Shown: positions 37,130 to 44,936 of the stretch, one piece after another | Layout: each line of letters begins with the position of its first letter | How positions within the stretch are numbered: the first letter of the stretch is position 1 | Assembly (NCBI GenBank): GCA_027490215.1 | Contig: JAIXYO010000015.1 | Location: 1 to 48,683, forward strand | Source of the DNA: Rubrivivax sp. | Lineage (GTDB): Bacteria; Pseudomonadota; Gammaproteobacteria; Burkholderiales; Burkholderiaceae_C | DNA length: 48,683 nt | Reading direction: 5' to 3' | Notes under the pieces: model-generated | Seen by the model: only the letters and a program-made list of their open reading frames with translations | What the model was told of the DNA's origin: nothing | Databases searched by the model: none | Translations under genes and position numbers: made by a program

Positions 37130-38869
37130 TCAGACGGAAGCCTGCAGGGTTTGCGGCCCCCGGACCAGCCGTCCCGGCAACAGGCCGCTTGGCACGCCAG
37201 CGCGCTGCACGACGGTACCGCTGACGACCGTGGCCGCATAGCCATCCGCACGTTGCACCAGGCGCCGCCCGCCGCTCGGCAAGTCGTAGGCCACCTCCGG
37301 GGCGTGGAGTTGCAGACGGTGCGGGTCGAACACGTTCAAGTCAGCCTTGTATCCCGCTGCAATCAACCCGCGGTCCAGAAGGCCGACTGCCCGCGCCGGA
37401 TCGTGGCTGAGCCACTTCACGACCAACGGCAGCGACAGCCGCTCCCCGCGAGTGCGGTCGCGGACCCAATGTGTGAGCATGAACGTCGGATAACTCCCGT
37501 CGCAGATCGTCCCGCAGTGCGCACCGCCATCGCCCAACCCGAGCACGGCTCCGGGATGCCGCATCATGGCCAGCGAAGAGTCAAGCGAACCGTGCTCGTA
37601 GTTGCACAGCGTCACATAGAGGTTGTTGCGCCCGTCGCGCTCAAGCATCAGGTCGTAGGCAAGCTCTTCCGGTGTGACCCCCAGTCGGCGTGCGCGTGCG
37701 GCGATGCTCTGCTCGAACGGTTGTTCGTAGTCCGGTGGGTCGCCGAGCAGGAACATGTGGTCGAACTCGCGCGCCAGGCGCCCCAGAACAATGGTGGGAT
37801 CGGGATCGGCCGACTCCGCCAGAATGCGCGCCCGCATCTCTGGTCGCTTCAGTGCTCGTATCTTTTCGTCGAAGGGCAATCGCGCGATGTCGACATAGGA
37901 CGGGCAGGTATAGAAGGTGTTCAGTGTCAGTTCGTGGCCAAGCATCACGCCGATCGCCCGGCTCAGGACCTGCGCCTTGATAGGCAACCCGCCGGCAGTG
38001 GATTCAGCGGCCCAGTCGAGTACGTCGTTCCAGCGCAGCGTCATCGGGCCATAACTGCCTTCGAGCAGCGAAACGGACAGGGGCCGACCCGCGCTCTGAA
38101 CCAACCGGCGCAACAGCGCAAAGGTCTGCTCGGGATCGTCGAAGTCGGTGATGAGTTGCATCGCCCCTTTGCCGGATGCCTTCAGGGCCAGAGCGAGGGA
38201 AATCAATTCGCCCTCTTCGGCCTCGAAGCTCGGCGTGGACTTCCCGTCTGCGGACCGGTGGAAGAACGTGCGTGAGGTTGAAAAGCCCATCGCGCCAGCG
38301 TCCATCGCTTCGCGGACGATGCCAGCCATCTGCTCCAGATCAGCCTCCGACGCGGCTTCTCTGTCTGCGCCACGCTGGCCCATCACGTAAACGCGCACAG
38401 GGGCGTGCGGCACATAGGCGCAGATGTCCATGTCGTAGCGCCGAGAGGACAAGAAATCGAGGTATTGCGGAAAGGTCTCCCAAGCCCACGGCAGGCCCTC
38501 CACCAGCACAGGATGTGGGATGTCCTCGACACCCTCCATCAAGCCGATGAGCATGTCGTGCTGATCGGGCCTGCACGGCGCGAAGCCGACGCCACAGTTG
38601 CCCATCACCACCGTGGTGACACCGTGGCTGGACGACGGCACAAGTCGATCTGCCCAGGTGGCTTGCCCGTCATAGTGTGTGTGGATGTCGACGAAGCCGG
38701 GTGTCACGACGAGACCGGTAGCGTCGATCTCCTGCCTTGCGGGACCTGCGACTTTCCCGACCTCTGCGATCTTCTCACCGTTGATGGCGATGTCTGCTTC
38801 GAACGGCTCACCGCCCGAGCCATCGATGACCCGGCCGCCGCGCACAACAAGATCGAAGACGGTTGCCAA
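37130..38869 (-). CDS. N-acyl-D-amino-acid deacylase family amidohydrolase
   Basis: The 579-residue protein has the D-aminoacylase layout: an N-terminal beta-sandwich (D-L-V-V-R-G-G-R-V-I-D-G), P-G-F-V-D-I-H-T-H-Y-D-G-Q with the two metal-binding His (residues 63 and 65), H-G-V-T-T-V-V-M-G-N-C-G-V-G with the conserved Cys, and late G-D-G-G-A-H-C-G with the catalytic Asp. These enzymes hydrolyse N-acyl-D-amino acids or related amides; the exact substrate cannot be told. The likely start is TTG at 38869 (minus strand), with GAAAGGGG seven bases upstream. The gene runs toward the export locus and is unrelated to it by function. Confidence 0.88.
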   Translation of the reverse strand: MATVFDLVVRGGRVIDGSGGEPFEADIAINGEKIAEVGKVAGPARQEIDATGLVVTPGFVDIHTHYDGQATWADRLVPSSSHGVTTVVMGNCGVGFAPCRPDQHDMLIGLMEGVEDIPHPVLVEGLPWAWETFPQYLDFLSSRRYDMDICAYVPHAPVRVYVMGQRGADREAASEADLEQMAGIVREAMDAGAMGFSTSRTFFHRSADGKSTPSFEAEEGELISLALALKASGKGAMQLITDFDDPEQTFALLRRLVQSAGRPLSVSLLEGSYGPMTLRWNDVLDWAAESTAGGLPIKAQVLSRAIGVMLGHELTLNTFYTCPSYVDIARLPFDEKIRALKRPEMRARILAESADPDPTIVLGRLAREFDHMFLLGDPPDYEQPFEQSIAARARRLGVTPEELAYDLMLERDGRNNLYVTLCNYEHGSLDSSLAMMRHPGAVLGLGDGGAHCGTICDGSYPTFMLTHWVRDRTRGERLSLPLVVKWLSHDPARAVGLLDRGLIAAGYKADLNVFDPHRLQLHAPEVAYDLPSGGRRLVQRADGYAATVVSGTVVQRAGVPSGLLPGRLVRGPQTLQASV

Positions 38870-38876
38870 GATAAAA

Positions 38877-38884
38877 CCCCTTTC
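38877..38884 (-). promoter_or_regulatory. Ribosome binding site supporting a TTG start
   Basis: Read on the minus strand the site is GAAAGGGG, seven bases before TTG at 38869. No ATG or GTG is better placed, so it decides the start of the amidohydrolase. Confidence 0.6.
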
Positions 38885-38885
38885 A

Positions 38886-38899
38886 AGGTGAATTCACCT
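38886..38899. promoter_or_regulatory. Perfect 14-bp palindrome, candidate operator
   Basis: AGGTGAATTCACCT is a perfect palindrome just upstream of the ribosome binding site of the amidohydrolase gene. Its position would let a dimeric repressor block transcription or early elongation. No regulator gene is next to it, and I do not recognise the motif as a known operator. Confidence 0.4.
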
Positions 38900-39176
38900 C
38901 AAGACAGAGGCTGCACGGGCTGAGACAAATGCGCCACCGTTAGTGTGGGGTTGGGATCTTTGACCAGCCCCAACAAGCCGCATCGTGGCAAATGTTAGCC
39001 AGTGCGGACCTGAGGCGCATCGATTGTTGTGGGTCGCCCGCCGCAGCAAGTTGCGGGACCGGACTCGGTTGGTCGCAGTGGGCGGGCAAGGCGTCGTTCA
39101 GGCTTCGCTGCCGTTTTGGTCTCGCACCCAAATCCGCGGTTGAGAAGCGACTGGCGCAACGCCGCTTGAAGCAGTG
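38900..39176. other. Intergenic region upstream of the amidohydrolase
   Basis: This stretch should hold the promoter of the minus-strand amidohydrolase and lies after the stop of the oxygenase gene. I see no convincing sigma-70 boxes, no gene and no strong hairpin apart from short gttggg/cccaac arms near 38950-38975. Confidence 0.5.
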
Positions 39177-39980
39177 CTATGTCGTCGTGGCCTCGTACAT
39201 CACGTTGATCCGCGCAACGTACTTCGGCACCGGGCCTCGCACCGGGCAGCCCACGTGGAGCACCGATTGCGGCCCGAAGCCGTGGCGGAAGAACAGTGCC
39301 GAGCCCTTGGCCGGCCGCACGTCGTGGCTGCTGCCGTCTGGCCGATACAAGCGGGTGTTGCCGCCTTGCACACCGTCGTCGGGCCCGTTCAGGTACAGCA
39401 GCATCGTCAGGCAGGAGCGCATGTGCGCAGGCCACTGCAGCATGCAACGCCGTTCGGCGTCGAGCGAGAAGCCGGGCCAGTCGCCGTCGGTGTGGCGATT
39501 GAACACGTCGCCGTCGTCGTAGCGGTACATGTTCAGCCGCTCCGACAGGCGCGGGTGCAGCGTCAAGCCGTCGATGCTCGCCGGCAGCAGCGCGGCCATG
39601 CGCGCAAGCACAGGGCCGAGAAACTCGGGGTCAGCCACCCAGTGCACCGACTTGTTCATGCGCATGCCAGGCGGTGTCGCGATCCCGGGGGCTTCATCGC
39701 GGTAGCCGAATCGTTCGCTGGCTTCGACGACCGCATCGGCTTCGGCGGCCGTCAGCACGTTGCGGATCTCGAACGCGAGCAGCCCGCCGAGTTCGATGTC
39801 GTGTCGCTCAGGTCGCAACTCGCCATCGATGCGCAGCGCGAGCGGCGGTGGCGGCGTGACGAACCCATGGATCGGCGTGTCGGACACGATGCCGCCTTGG
39901 GGCAGCGAGCCGGGCAGCAACGCGACGGTGCGGTGCGCCGGCCATGTCGACACGGCGCTGTCGGCTGCAAGAGCGACCAT
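39177..39980 (-). CDS. 2OG-Fe(II) oxygenase (prolyl-4-hydroxylase-like)
   Basis: The 267-residue protein has the double-stranded beta-helix metal site: H163-x-D165 in N-R-H-T-D-G-D, distal His in V-L-H-V-G (H242), and R257 in Y-V-A-R-I-N-V that would bind 2-oxoglutarate. L-T-M-L-L-Y-L-N and G-G-N-T-R-L-Y are also typical of P4H-like enzymes. It should hydroxylate a protein or small molecule; the substrate is unknown. ATG at 39980 overlaps the gloA stop (TGATG) and has GGGG eight bases upstream. An in-frame ATG six bases earlier (39986) is possible. Confidence 0.8.
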   Translation of the reverse strand: MVALAADSAVSTWPAHRTVALLPGSLPQGGIVSDTPIHGFVTPPPPLALRIDGELRPERHDIELGGLLAFEIRNVLTAAEADAVVEASERFGYRDEAPGIATPPGMRMNKSVHWVADPEFLGPVLARMAALLPASIDGLTLHPRLSERLNMYRYDDGDVFNRHTDGDWPGFSLDAERRCMLQWPAHMRSCLTMLLYLNGPDDGVQGGNTRLYRPDGSSHDVRPAKGSALFFRHGFGPQSVLHVGCPVRGPVPKYVARINVMYEATTT

Positions 39981-40399
39981 CACCATGTCCCCACGTTCGG
40001 CATCGACGCCCATGGCTCGGCCGGCGCCAGCGCGCCGCTGGCCTGCAGCAATTCGACAGAGATGCCATCGGGCGAGCGCACGAACGCCATGCGACCGTCG
40101 CGCGGCGGGCGGCTGATGGTCACGCCGTGCGCCATCAAGCGTTCGCACGCGGCGTAGATGTCGTCGACCGCATACGCCATGTGGCCGAAGCTGCGGCTGG
40201 CGCTGTACGCCTCCGGATCCCAGTTGTACGTCAGCTCGAGCTCGGCCTCGGGCTGACCCGGCGCGGCGAGGTAGACCAGGGTGAAACGACCGACTGGCGC
40301 ATCATGCCGGCGAGTCACTTCCAACCCGAGAGCGTCGCGGTAGAAACGCAATGATGCGTCGAGGTCGGTCACACGGACCATCGTGTGCAGATATTTCAT
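39980..40399 (-). CDS. gloA: Lactoylglutathione lyase (glyoxalase I)
   Basis: The 139-residue VOC-fold enzyme starts M-K-Y-L-H-T-M-V-R-V-T-D-L, close to the E. coli GloA start. The four metal ligands fit: H5, E55 (E-L-T-Y-N-W), H73 (F-G-H-M-A) and E116 (S-V-E-L), compared with H5, E56, H74 and E122 of E. coli. It isomerises the methylglyoxal-glutathione hemithioacetal to S-D-lactoylglutathione in the cytosol. The gene is first in a two-gene minus-strand unit with the 2OG oxygenase. The ATG at 40399 has only a weak Shine-Dalgarno. Confidence 0.92.
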   Translation of the reverse strand: MKYLHTMVRVTDLDASLRFYRDALGLEVTRRHDAPVGRFTLVYLAAPGQPEAELELTYNWDPEAYSASRSFGHMAYAVDDIYAACERLMAHGVTISRPPRDGRMAFVRSPDGISVELLQASGALAPAEPWASMPNVGTW

Positions 40400-40622
40400 G
40401 GGGCTGGATGAGAGAGTGGAGCCTCAATTCTGGGCGAATCCATCTTTCCTGCGGTGAAGCCGTCCTTCGCCCGCAAGGATTGGCGCAGGCACTTCGAGTG
40501 CTCCATATCAAGCAGGGTTTCGCGGCGGCACTGGGATTTGATAAGCGGAGCTTGTGTCACAAAGTGAGGGGATCATGAAGCGTTGACCAACGACAACCTT
40601 CATCCTCCACGCCCATTGCCCT

Positions 40623-41543
40623 GTGCCAGAGTCCAACCAGACACGCAACGCTGCCACAGTTGACGCCCCGACCGAGTCCATCGGCTGGCGCCTCGAAGAC
40701 ATCAATTTCACGGCGATCGACAGCGCACACCGCCAAGCCGACGAGCCGTTGCTCCTGCTGCTGATTGCATCGTCGTTCATCGAATCGGGCACGCATCTGT
40801 ACGCCTCGAACCTGACGACGCACTTCGATGGCGATCGGGAGGTCACCACCTGGCTCACCGAGGAGTGGGAAGCCGAGGAACTGCAGCACGGTCTGGCCTT
40901 GCGCACCTATGTGACTCATGCGTGGCCATCCTTCGATTGGGAGCATGCCTACGCCGGATTCATCGCGGCCTTCGAGCCGCTGTGCACGATGGGCCGGCTG
41001 GAGCCGCGGCGCGGACTTGAGATGGTCGGACGCTGCGTGGTCGAAACATCGACGACCTCGCTGTACCGGGCCATCCAGGGACATGCCCGCGATCCTGTGT
41101 TGCGCGACCTGGTGCGGCGGATCGGCGACGACGAGGTCCGCCACTACAAGCACTTCCTCCGCTATTTCCGCCAGTTCCAGCAGCGCGAGCAGAGCAGCCG
41201 AATGGCGGTTCTCGGCGCCCTGGTTCGCCGTTCGCTTGAAATCGGACTGCGAGACACGGACAGCGGACTGCGCCATGCCTATGCCGGCCGCTACCGAGAC
41301 ACGGCCACGCCCCATCCGACATTCGAAGAAACCAGGCGCGCGGTCCGTGCGCTGCTGCGGCCGAACGTCCCTGTCGGTTTGGCGGGTGCCATGTGGCTGC
41401 GGCCGTTGCAGCTTGCACCCCGCGTCGAAGGGGCCGTCAGACGGCTTTTCGCCGGGGTTGCGAGGGCTTTGCTGTTCGTTGCTGCACCCCTGACCGCATC
41501 TCCTGCAGCCCCTGATGCCAATCGGCGCCCGCCCTCCAGCTAG
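40623..41543 (+). CDS. Ferritin-like diiron protein
   Basis: The 306-residue protein begins at GTG 40623. It shows the six carboxylate/histidine ligands of a ferritin-like diiron four-helix bundle: E54 (F-I-E-S), E86-x-x-H89 (E-L-Q-H), E141 (V-V-E-T) and E171-x-x-H174 (E-V-R-H). The spacing resembles acyl-ACP desaturase or R2-type proteins more than ferritin. The C-terminal 100 residues are basic, and a hydrophobic stretch near the end (A-R-A-L-L-F-V-A-A-P-L) may touch the membrane. It could be an oxidase or desaturase; the substrate is unknown. It is divergent from gloA, with 223 bp between, where I see no clear promoter. Confidence 0.72.
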   Translation: MPESNQTRNAATVDAPTESIGWRLEDINFTAIDSAHRQADEPLLLLLIASSFIESGTHLYASNLTTHFDGDREVTTWLTEEWEAEELQHGLALRTYVTHAWPSFDWEHAYAGFIAAFEPLCTMGRLEPRRGLEMVGRCVVETSTTSLYRAIQGHARDPVLRDLVRRIGDDEVRHYKHFLRYFRQFQQREQSSRMAVLGALVRRSLEIGLRDTDSGLRHAYAGRYRDTATPHPTFEETRRAVRALLRPNVPVGLAGAMWLRPLQLAPRVEGAVRRLFAGVARALLFVAAPLTASPAAPDANRRPPSS

Positions 41544-41796
41544 GCTGCGATCGCACAAGCTGATCCGGTACGCGGCAAGTTGGGAGGCAAGGGGACGGTG
41601 CCGGGCTACTCGGGGTGTTGGGCGATCGAGCCGCCTTGACAGTGAGTTGGCAGTGAGACTCCGTGGCCCTTGCTCCCAATCCGCATCATGGCGCAATGTG
41701 CTCGTCGTGATCGGCAGATAAGCCCTTGAATAACGGCGCTGACCGCTTTATCGCCGGCCTGTGCGGTTCTGTCTGGCGGCCCCGAACCCGCCCGGC

Positions 41797-42801
41797 TCAT
41801 TCACGCCGTCGGAACGCCAGCCAGCCCGCCACGATGGTGAAGCTCAGCACGATCAATGCGATGAACAGGAAGCCATGGGGGTTGTCGGCCATCGGGATAC
41901 CGCCGACATTCATGCCCAGCAGACCGGCAATGATGTTGATCGGCAGCGCCAGCACGGTGACGACGGTCAGTGTGAACACGCTGCGGTTGGTCTGCTCACC
42001 GACCTGCGCTGCAATCTCCTCCTGCAAAAGCTTGATGCGCTCCTGGAGTGCTGCGAGGTCACGCAGCACCAGGGAAAACTCTTCGGTCGATTGCCGCAAT
42101 TCATCCAGGTCGTTGTCGTTGATCCAGCGCGGCGGTTGCCGCAGCAGCCGGAACAGCGCGCCCGGTTCCGGGGCCAGCAGCCGCTGCAGCCTGACCAGCA
42201 CGCGGCGCAACTTGCCCAGGTCGCCGCGCTTGTGCTGCAGCCGGCCCAGCAGCAGGCTGTCTTCGATGCCGTCGACCTGCAGCGTCGCGTCGCGCACGAT
42301 CCTGACCAGCACGTCCCCCTGGTCGTTCATCAGATGGTTCAGCAACGCCATCGACGAGCCGAATCGGCAGCCGTCCTTGACCGCCTCGCGCAGCCGATCG
42401 ATCGAGCGCAATGGGTGGCTGCGCGCACTGACGGCAATCCGCTCGTTGACCGTCATGAACAACGAGGCAATTTCCGACGGCTCGAACGAGAACTCGTAGG
42501 AGACATCGTTGATCACGGCGATCAGGTGGTCGGCGGCATCCTCGATGCGCGTCGATCGCGAACCGGCGTGCATCGCTTCGAAATACTCCGGCGCCAGCGG
42601 CAGGTTCTCCTGCATCCACGGCTCGGCCATGGCGTCGGTGAGATTGAAGTGCAGCCAGATGAAGGCGCCGGAGCGCTCTGCCTGCTCGGTGGCCAGCCAC
42701 TGCAGCGCATCGTCAAGCGAGATCGGTCGACCTGGCGAGGCCGCATCGAAAAGGTAGCCGCAGATCAGCCCTTTCGGATCCGAGCCGTAGGTGGTCGCCA
42801 T
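41797..42801 (-). CDS. CorA/ZntB-like divalent cation transporter
   Basis: The 334-residue protein has a long cytoplasmic part ending in a charged helix, then two C-terminal membrane helices. The G-M-N signature lies between them (L-L-G-M-N-V-G-G-I-P, residues about 296-298). The G-M-N-V-G-G-I-P form is usual in ZntB-type members, which move zinc; CorA members move Mg/Co. ATG 42801 has GGAG about nine bases upstream. It is convergent with the ferritin-like gene and divergent from the TRAP operon. Metal specificity cannot be settled from sequence alone. Confidence 0.87.
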   Translation of the reverse strand: MATTYGSDPKGLICGYLFDAASPGRPISLDDALQWLATEQAERSGAFIWLHFNLTDAMAEPWMQENLPLAPEYFEAMHAGSRSTRIEDAADHLIAVINDVSYEFSFEPSEIASLFMTVNERIAVSARSHPLRSIDRLREAVKDGCRFGSSMALLNHLMNDQGDVLVRIVRDATLQVDGIEDSLLLGRLQHKRGDLGKLRRVLVRLQRLLAPEPGALFRLLRQPPRWINDNDLDELRQSTEEFSLVLRDLAALQERIKLLQEEIAAQVGEQTNRSVFTLTVVTVLALPINIIAGLLGMNVGGIPMADNPHGFLFIALIVLSFTIVAGWLAFRRRE

Positions 42802-42965
42802 CTTGTTGTTCTCCAGTCGGTGAATCGTTGCGTCGAGGCCATTCACTGTGTACGCGGAACGTGACGCCTTTGTCACCATGCCTTCATCAGCGAAACATAA
42901 AGTGTGATGGTGGGTTGGATTCTCTTTGTCCAACACGCCTGAACTCATCCGGAAGTGCTGCCGCC

Positions 42966-43883
42966 ATGGGCTGTTGTTCAATCGCCGGATCTCGCTCGCC
43001 AAGTGTTCGTCTGGCCGCCTGCATCGGTTGGGTCTTGATTGCCATCTTGTTGAGCGCTTGCTCGCCGCGCATGTTGATCGTGCAGAGCGCGGCCGACGAA
43101 CTCGCGGGTCAGGGGCAGGCCCAGGAAGATGATCTGGTGCTCGCCCGGGAGGCCAGCGCCTTCTACCTGAAGCTGTCTGAATCGGTCCTGCGACAGACAC
43201 CCGGCCATCTCAAGCTGGCCGAATCCGTGGCAGCGGGTTTCACGCAGTACGCCTTTGCCTTCGTGTCGTTCGAGGCAGATCGCATCGAGTCGACCGATGC
43301 CAAGGCCGCGCAGAAGCTGCGCGAGCGCGCAGCGCGGCTCTACCTGCGGGCTCACCGTCACGCCATGGCTGCGCTCGAGCAGCGCTCGCCCGGCTTTGCA
43401 ACACGGCTGGCCAGCCCCGATGCGGCAAAGTGGCCGCGGATCGACGACAGCGAACTCGGCGTGGCGTACTGGGCCGCAGCCTCCTGGGGCGGTTTCATTG
43501 CGCTGTCGAAGGACAAACCGGAAGCCGTGGCCGACCTGCCACTGGCCGTGCGGCTGGCCCAGCTGGCCTGGAATCGAGATCCAGGAAGCGGGGACGGTGC
43601 ACTGGCCAGCCTGATGGGGTCGTTCGAGTCGGCCCGGCCGGGGGGTGATCGCCGGCAGGCCGAGCGCTACTTCGACCAGGCCTTGGCCAGCAGCCGCGAT
43701 CAACGCGCAGGCGTACTCGTCGCGAAGGCTGAGGCAATCGCGCAGCCTGCAGGCGATCGGGCCGCCTTCGAGGCGCTGTTGCGACAGGCCTTGCAAGCCA
43801 GCGCCGATCGACGCGACTTGTCCAACGTCGTCATGCGCGAACGGGCGCAATGGCTGCTCGACACGGCCGACGACCTGTTCTGA
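42966..43883 (+). CDS. TatT-type lipoprotein of a TRAP transporter
   Basis: The 305-residue protein has a lipoprotein signal with lipobox L-L-S-A-C (C32) and then an all-helical TPR-like body with A-x-F-Y-L-K-L-S-E-S, Y-W-A-A-A-S-W-G and repeated Ala-rich helices. This matches TatT (TRAP-associated TPR) proteins. In Treponema pallidum TatT (Tp0956) is encoded before the TatP binding protein (Tp0957) and binds it. The same order is seen here. The ATG at 42966 is preferred to earlier starts because it sits directly before the signal. Confidence 0.82.
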   Translation: MGCCSIAGSRSPSVRLAACIGWVLIAILLSACSPRMLIVQSAADELAGQGQAQEDDLVLAREASAFYLKLSESVLRQTPGHLKLAESVAAGFTQYAFAFVSFEADRIESTDAKAAQKLRERAARLYLRAHRHAMAALEQRSPGFATRLASPDAAKWPRIDDSELGVAYWAAASWGGFIALSKDKPEAVADLPLAVRLAQLAWNRDPGSGDGALASLMGSFESARPGGDRRQAERYFDQALASSRDQRAGVLVAKAEAIAQPAGDRAAFEALLRQALQASADRRDLSNVVMRERAQWLLDTADDLF

Positions 43884-43925
43884 CAGGCTACCCAATACCA
43901 CCCTCCCCTTCCATCGAAAGCACCC

Positions 43926-44936
43926 ATGCGCCAGCTCATCGCCATCGTCCTGTCCTGCGCGGCCCTGTTGCTTGGCAGCCCGGCGTCTGCGTCCGACAAG
44001 AAGCTGCGGATCGGCACCCTGGCTCCCAAGAATTCCCTGTACCACCGTGAGCTGCTGGGGCTCGGCGAGGTCTGGCGAACCGCACAGGGTGGCAACGCCA
44101 AGTACCTGGTCTACGCCGATGGCAGCCAGGGCGGTGAAGCCGAGATGGTGCGCCGCATGCGCATTGGCCAGTTGCAGGGTGCGCTGCTGTCGGTGGTCGG
44201 GCTGCGCGACATCGAGCCCTCGATCGCGGCATTGCAGAACATGCCCTTGCTCTTCAGGAGCTGGGACGAAGTTGATTACGTGCGCGACAAGATGCGCACG
44301 GCGATGGAGAAGAAGTTCATCGACAAGGGCTACGTGGTGCTCGCCTGGGGCGATGCCGGCTGGGTGCGCTTCTTCTCGAAGGACGCCGCCTTCCGGCCGG
44401 ACGATTTCAAGAAGATGAAGTTCTTCGCCTGGGGCGGCGAGACCGAACAGCAGGACATCATGAAAAGCCTGGGCTACACGCCGGTGCCGCTGGAAACCAG
44501 CGACATCCTGCCGAGCATCCAGACCGGGATGATCAATGTGGTGCCATCGACGCCGTACTTCGCGTTGGCCAGCCAGATCTACAACACCGCCCCGAACATG
44601 CTGGACATCAACTGGGCGCCCATCGTCGGCGCGCTGGTGGTCACCCGCAAGGCCTGGGACGACATGACGCCGGCCGCACAGGACGCGCTGCGAAAGGCCA
44701 GCGAGAAGGCCGGCATGCAGATGCGCACGCAAGCTCGGCTGGAAGTCGATGAAGCCGTGGAGGCCATGAAGAAGCGCGGCCTCGTCGTCAACCGGCCCAA
44801 CGCCGAGCAGATGCGGGAATGGAATGCGCTGGCCGAGGCGCTTTATCCGCGCATCCGCGGCGCGATGGTGCCCGCAGACACCTTCGATGAGGTCCTCGGC
44901 CTGCTGAAGGCTTACCGCGCCGGCAAGGCCCGCTGA
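43926..44936 (+). CDS. TRAP transporter substrate-binding protein (DctP/TatP family)
   Basis: The 336-residue protein has a signal peptide (cut near A-S-A|S-D, residue 22). The mature part starts K-K-L-R-I-G-T-L-A-P and carries DctP-family motifs: Y-A-D-G-S-Q-G-G-E-A-E-M-V-R-R-M-R-I-G-Q-L-Q-G, then P-L-L-F-R-S, A-W-G-D-A-G-W-V and L-E-T-S-D-I-L-P-S-I-Q-T-G-M-I. It is a periplasmic binder whose ligand is unknown. It follows tatT by 42 bp and its stop overlaps the permease start (TGATG). Confidence 0.9.
   Translation: MRQLIAIVLSCAALLLGSPASASDKKLRIGTLAPKNSLYHRELLGLGEVWRTAQGGNAKYLVYADGSQGGEAEMVRRMRIGQLQGALLSVVGLRDIEPSIAALQNMPLLFRSWDEVDYVRDKMRTAMEKKFIDKGYVVLAWGDAGWVRFFSKDAAFRPDDFKKMKFFAWGGETEQQDIMKSLGYTPVPLETSDILPSIQTGMINVVPSTPYFALASQIYNTAPNMLDINWAPIVGALVVTRKAWDDMTPAAQDALRKASEKAGMQMRTQARLEVDEAVEAMKKRGLVVNRPNAEQMREWNALAEALYPRIRGAMVPADTFDEVLGLLKAYRAGKAR

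Noticed and set aside
40552-40562. TTGTGTCACAA as a CRP/FNR-type site upstream of the ferritin-like gene
   Set aside because: The half-sites are too close and do not fit either consensus; it could be chance.
42828-42965. Upstream extension of the TatT frame
   Set aside because: It would put about 46 residues before a clear lipoprotein signal; ATG 42966 gives a normal signal.
42802-43200. N-terminal extension of the ZntB-like frame on the minus strand
   Set aside because: The extension overlaps the start of the TatT gene and has no domain; ATG 42801 has a ribosome site and matches the family start.
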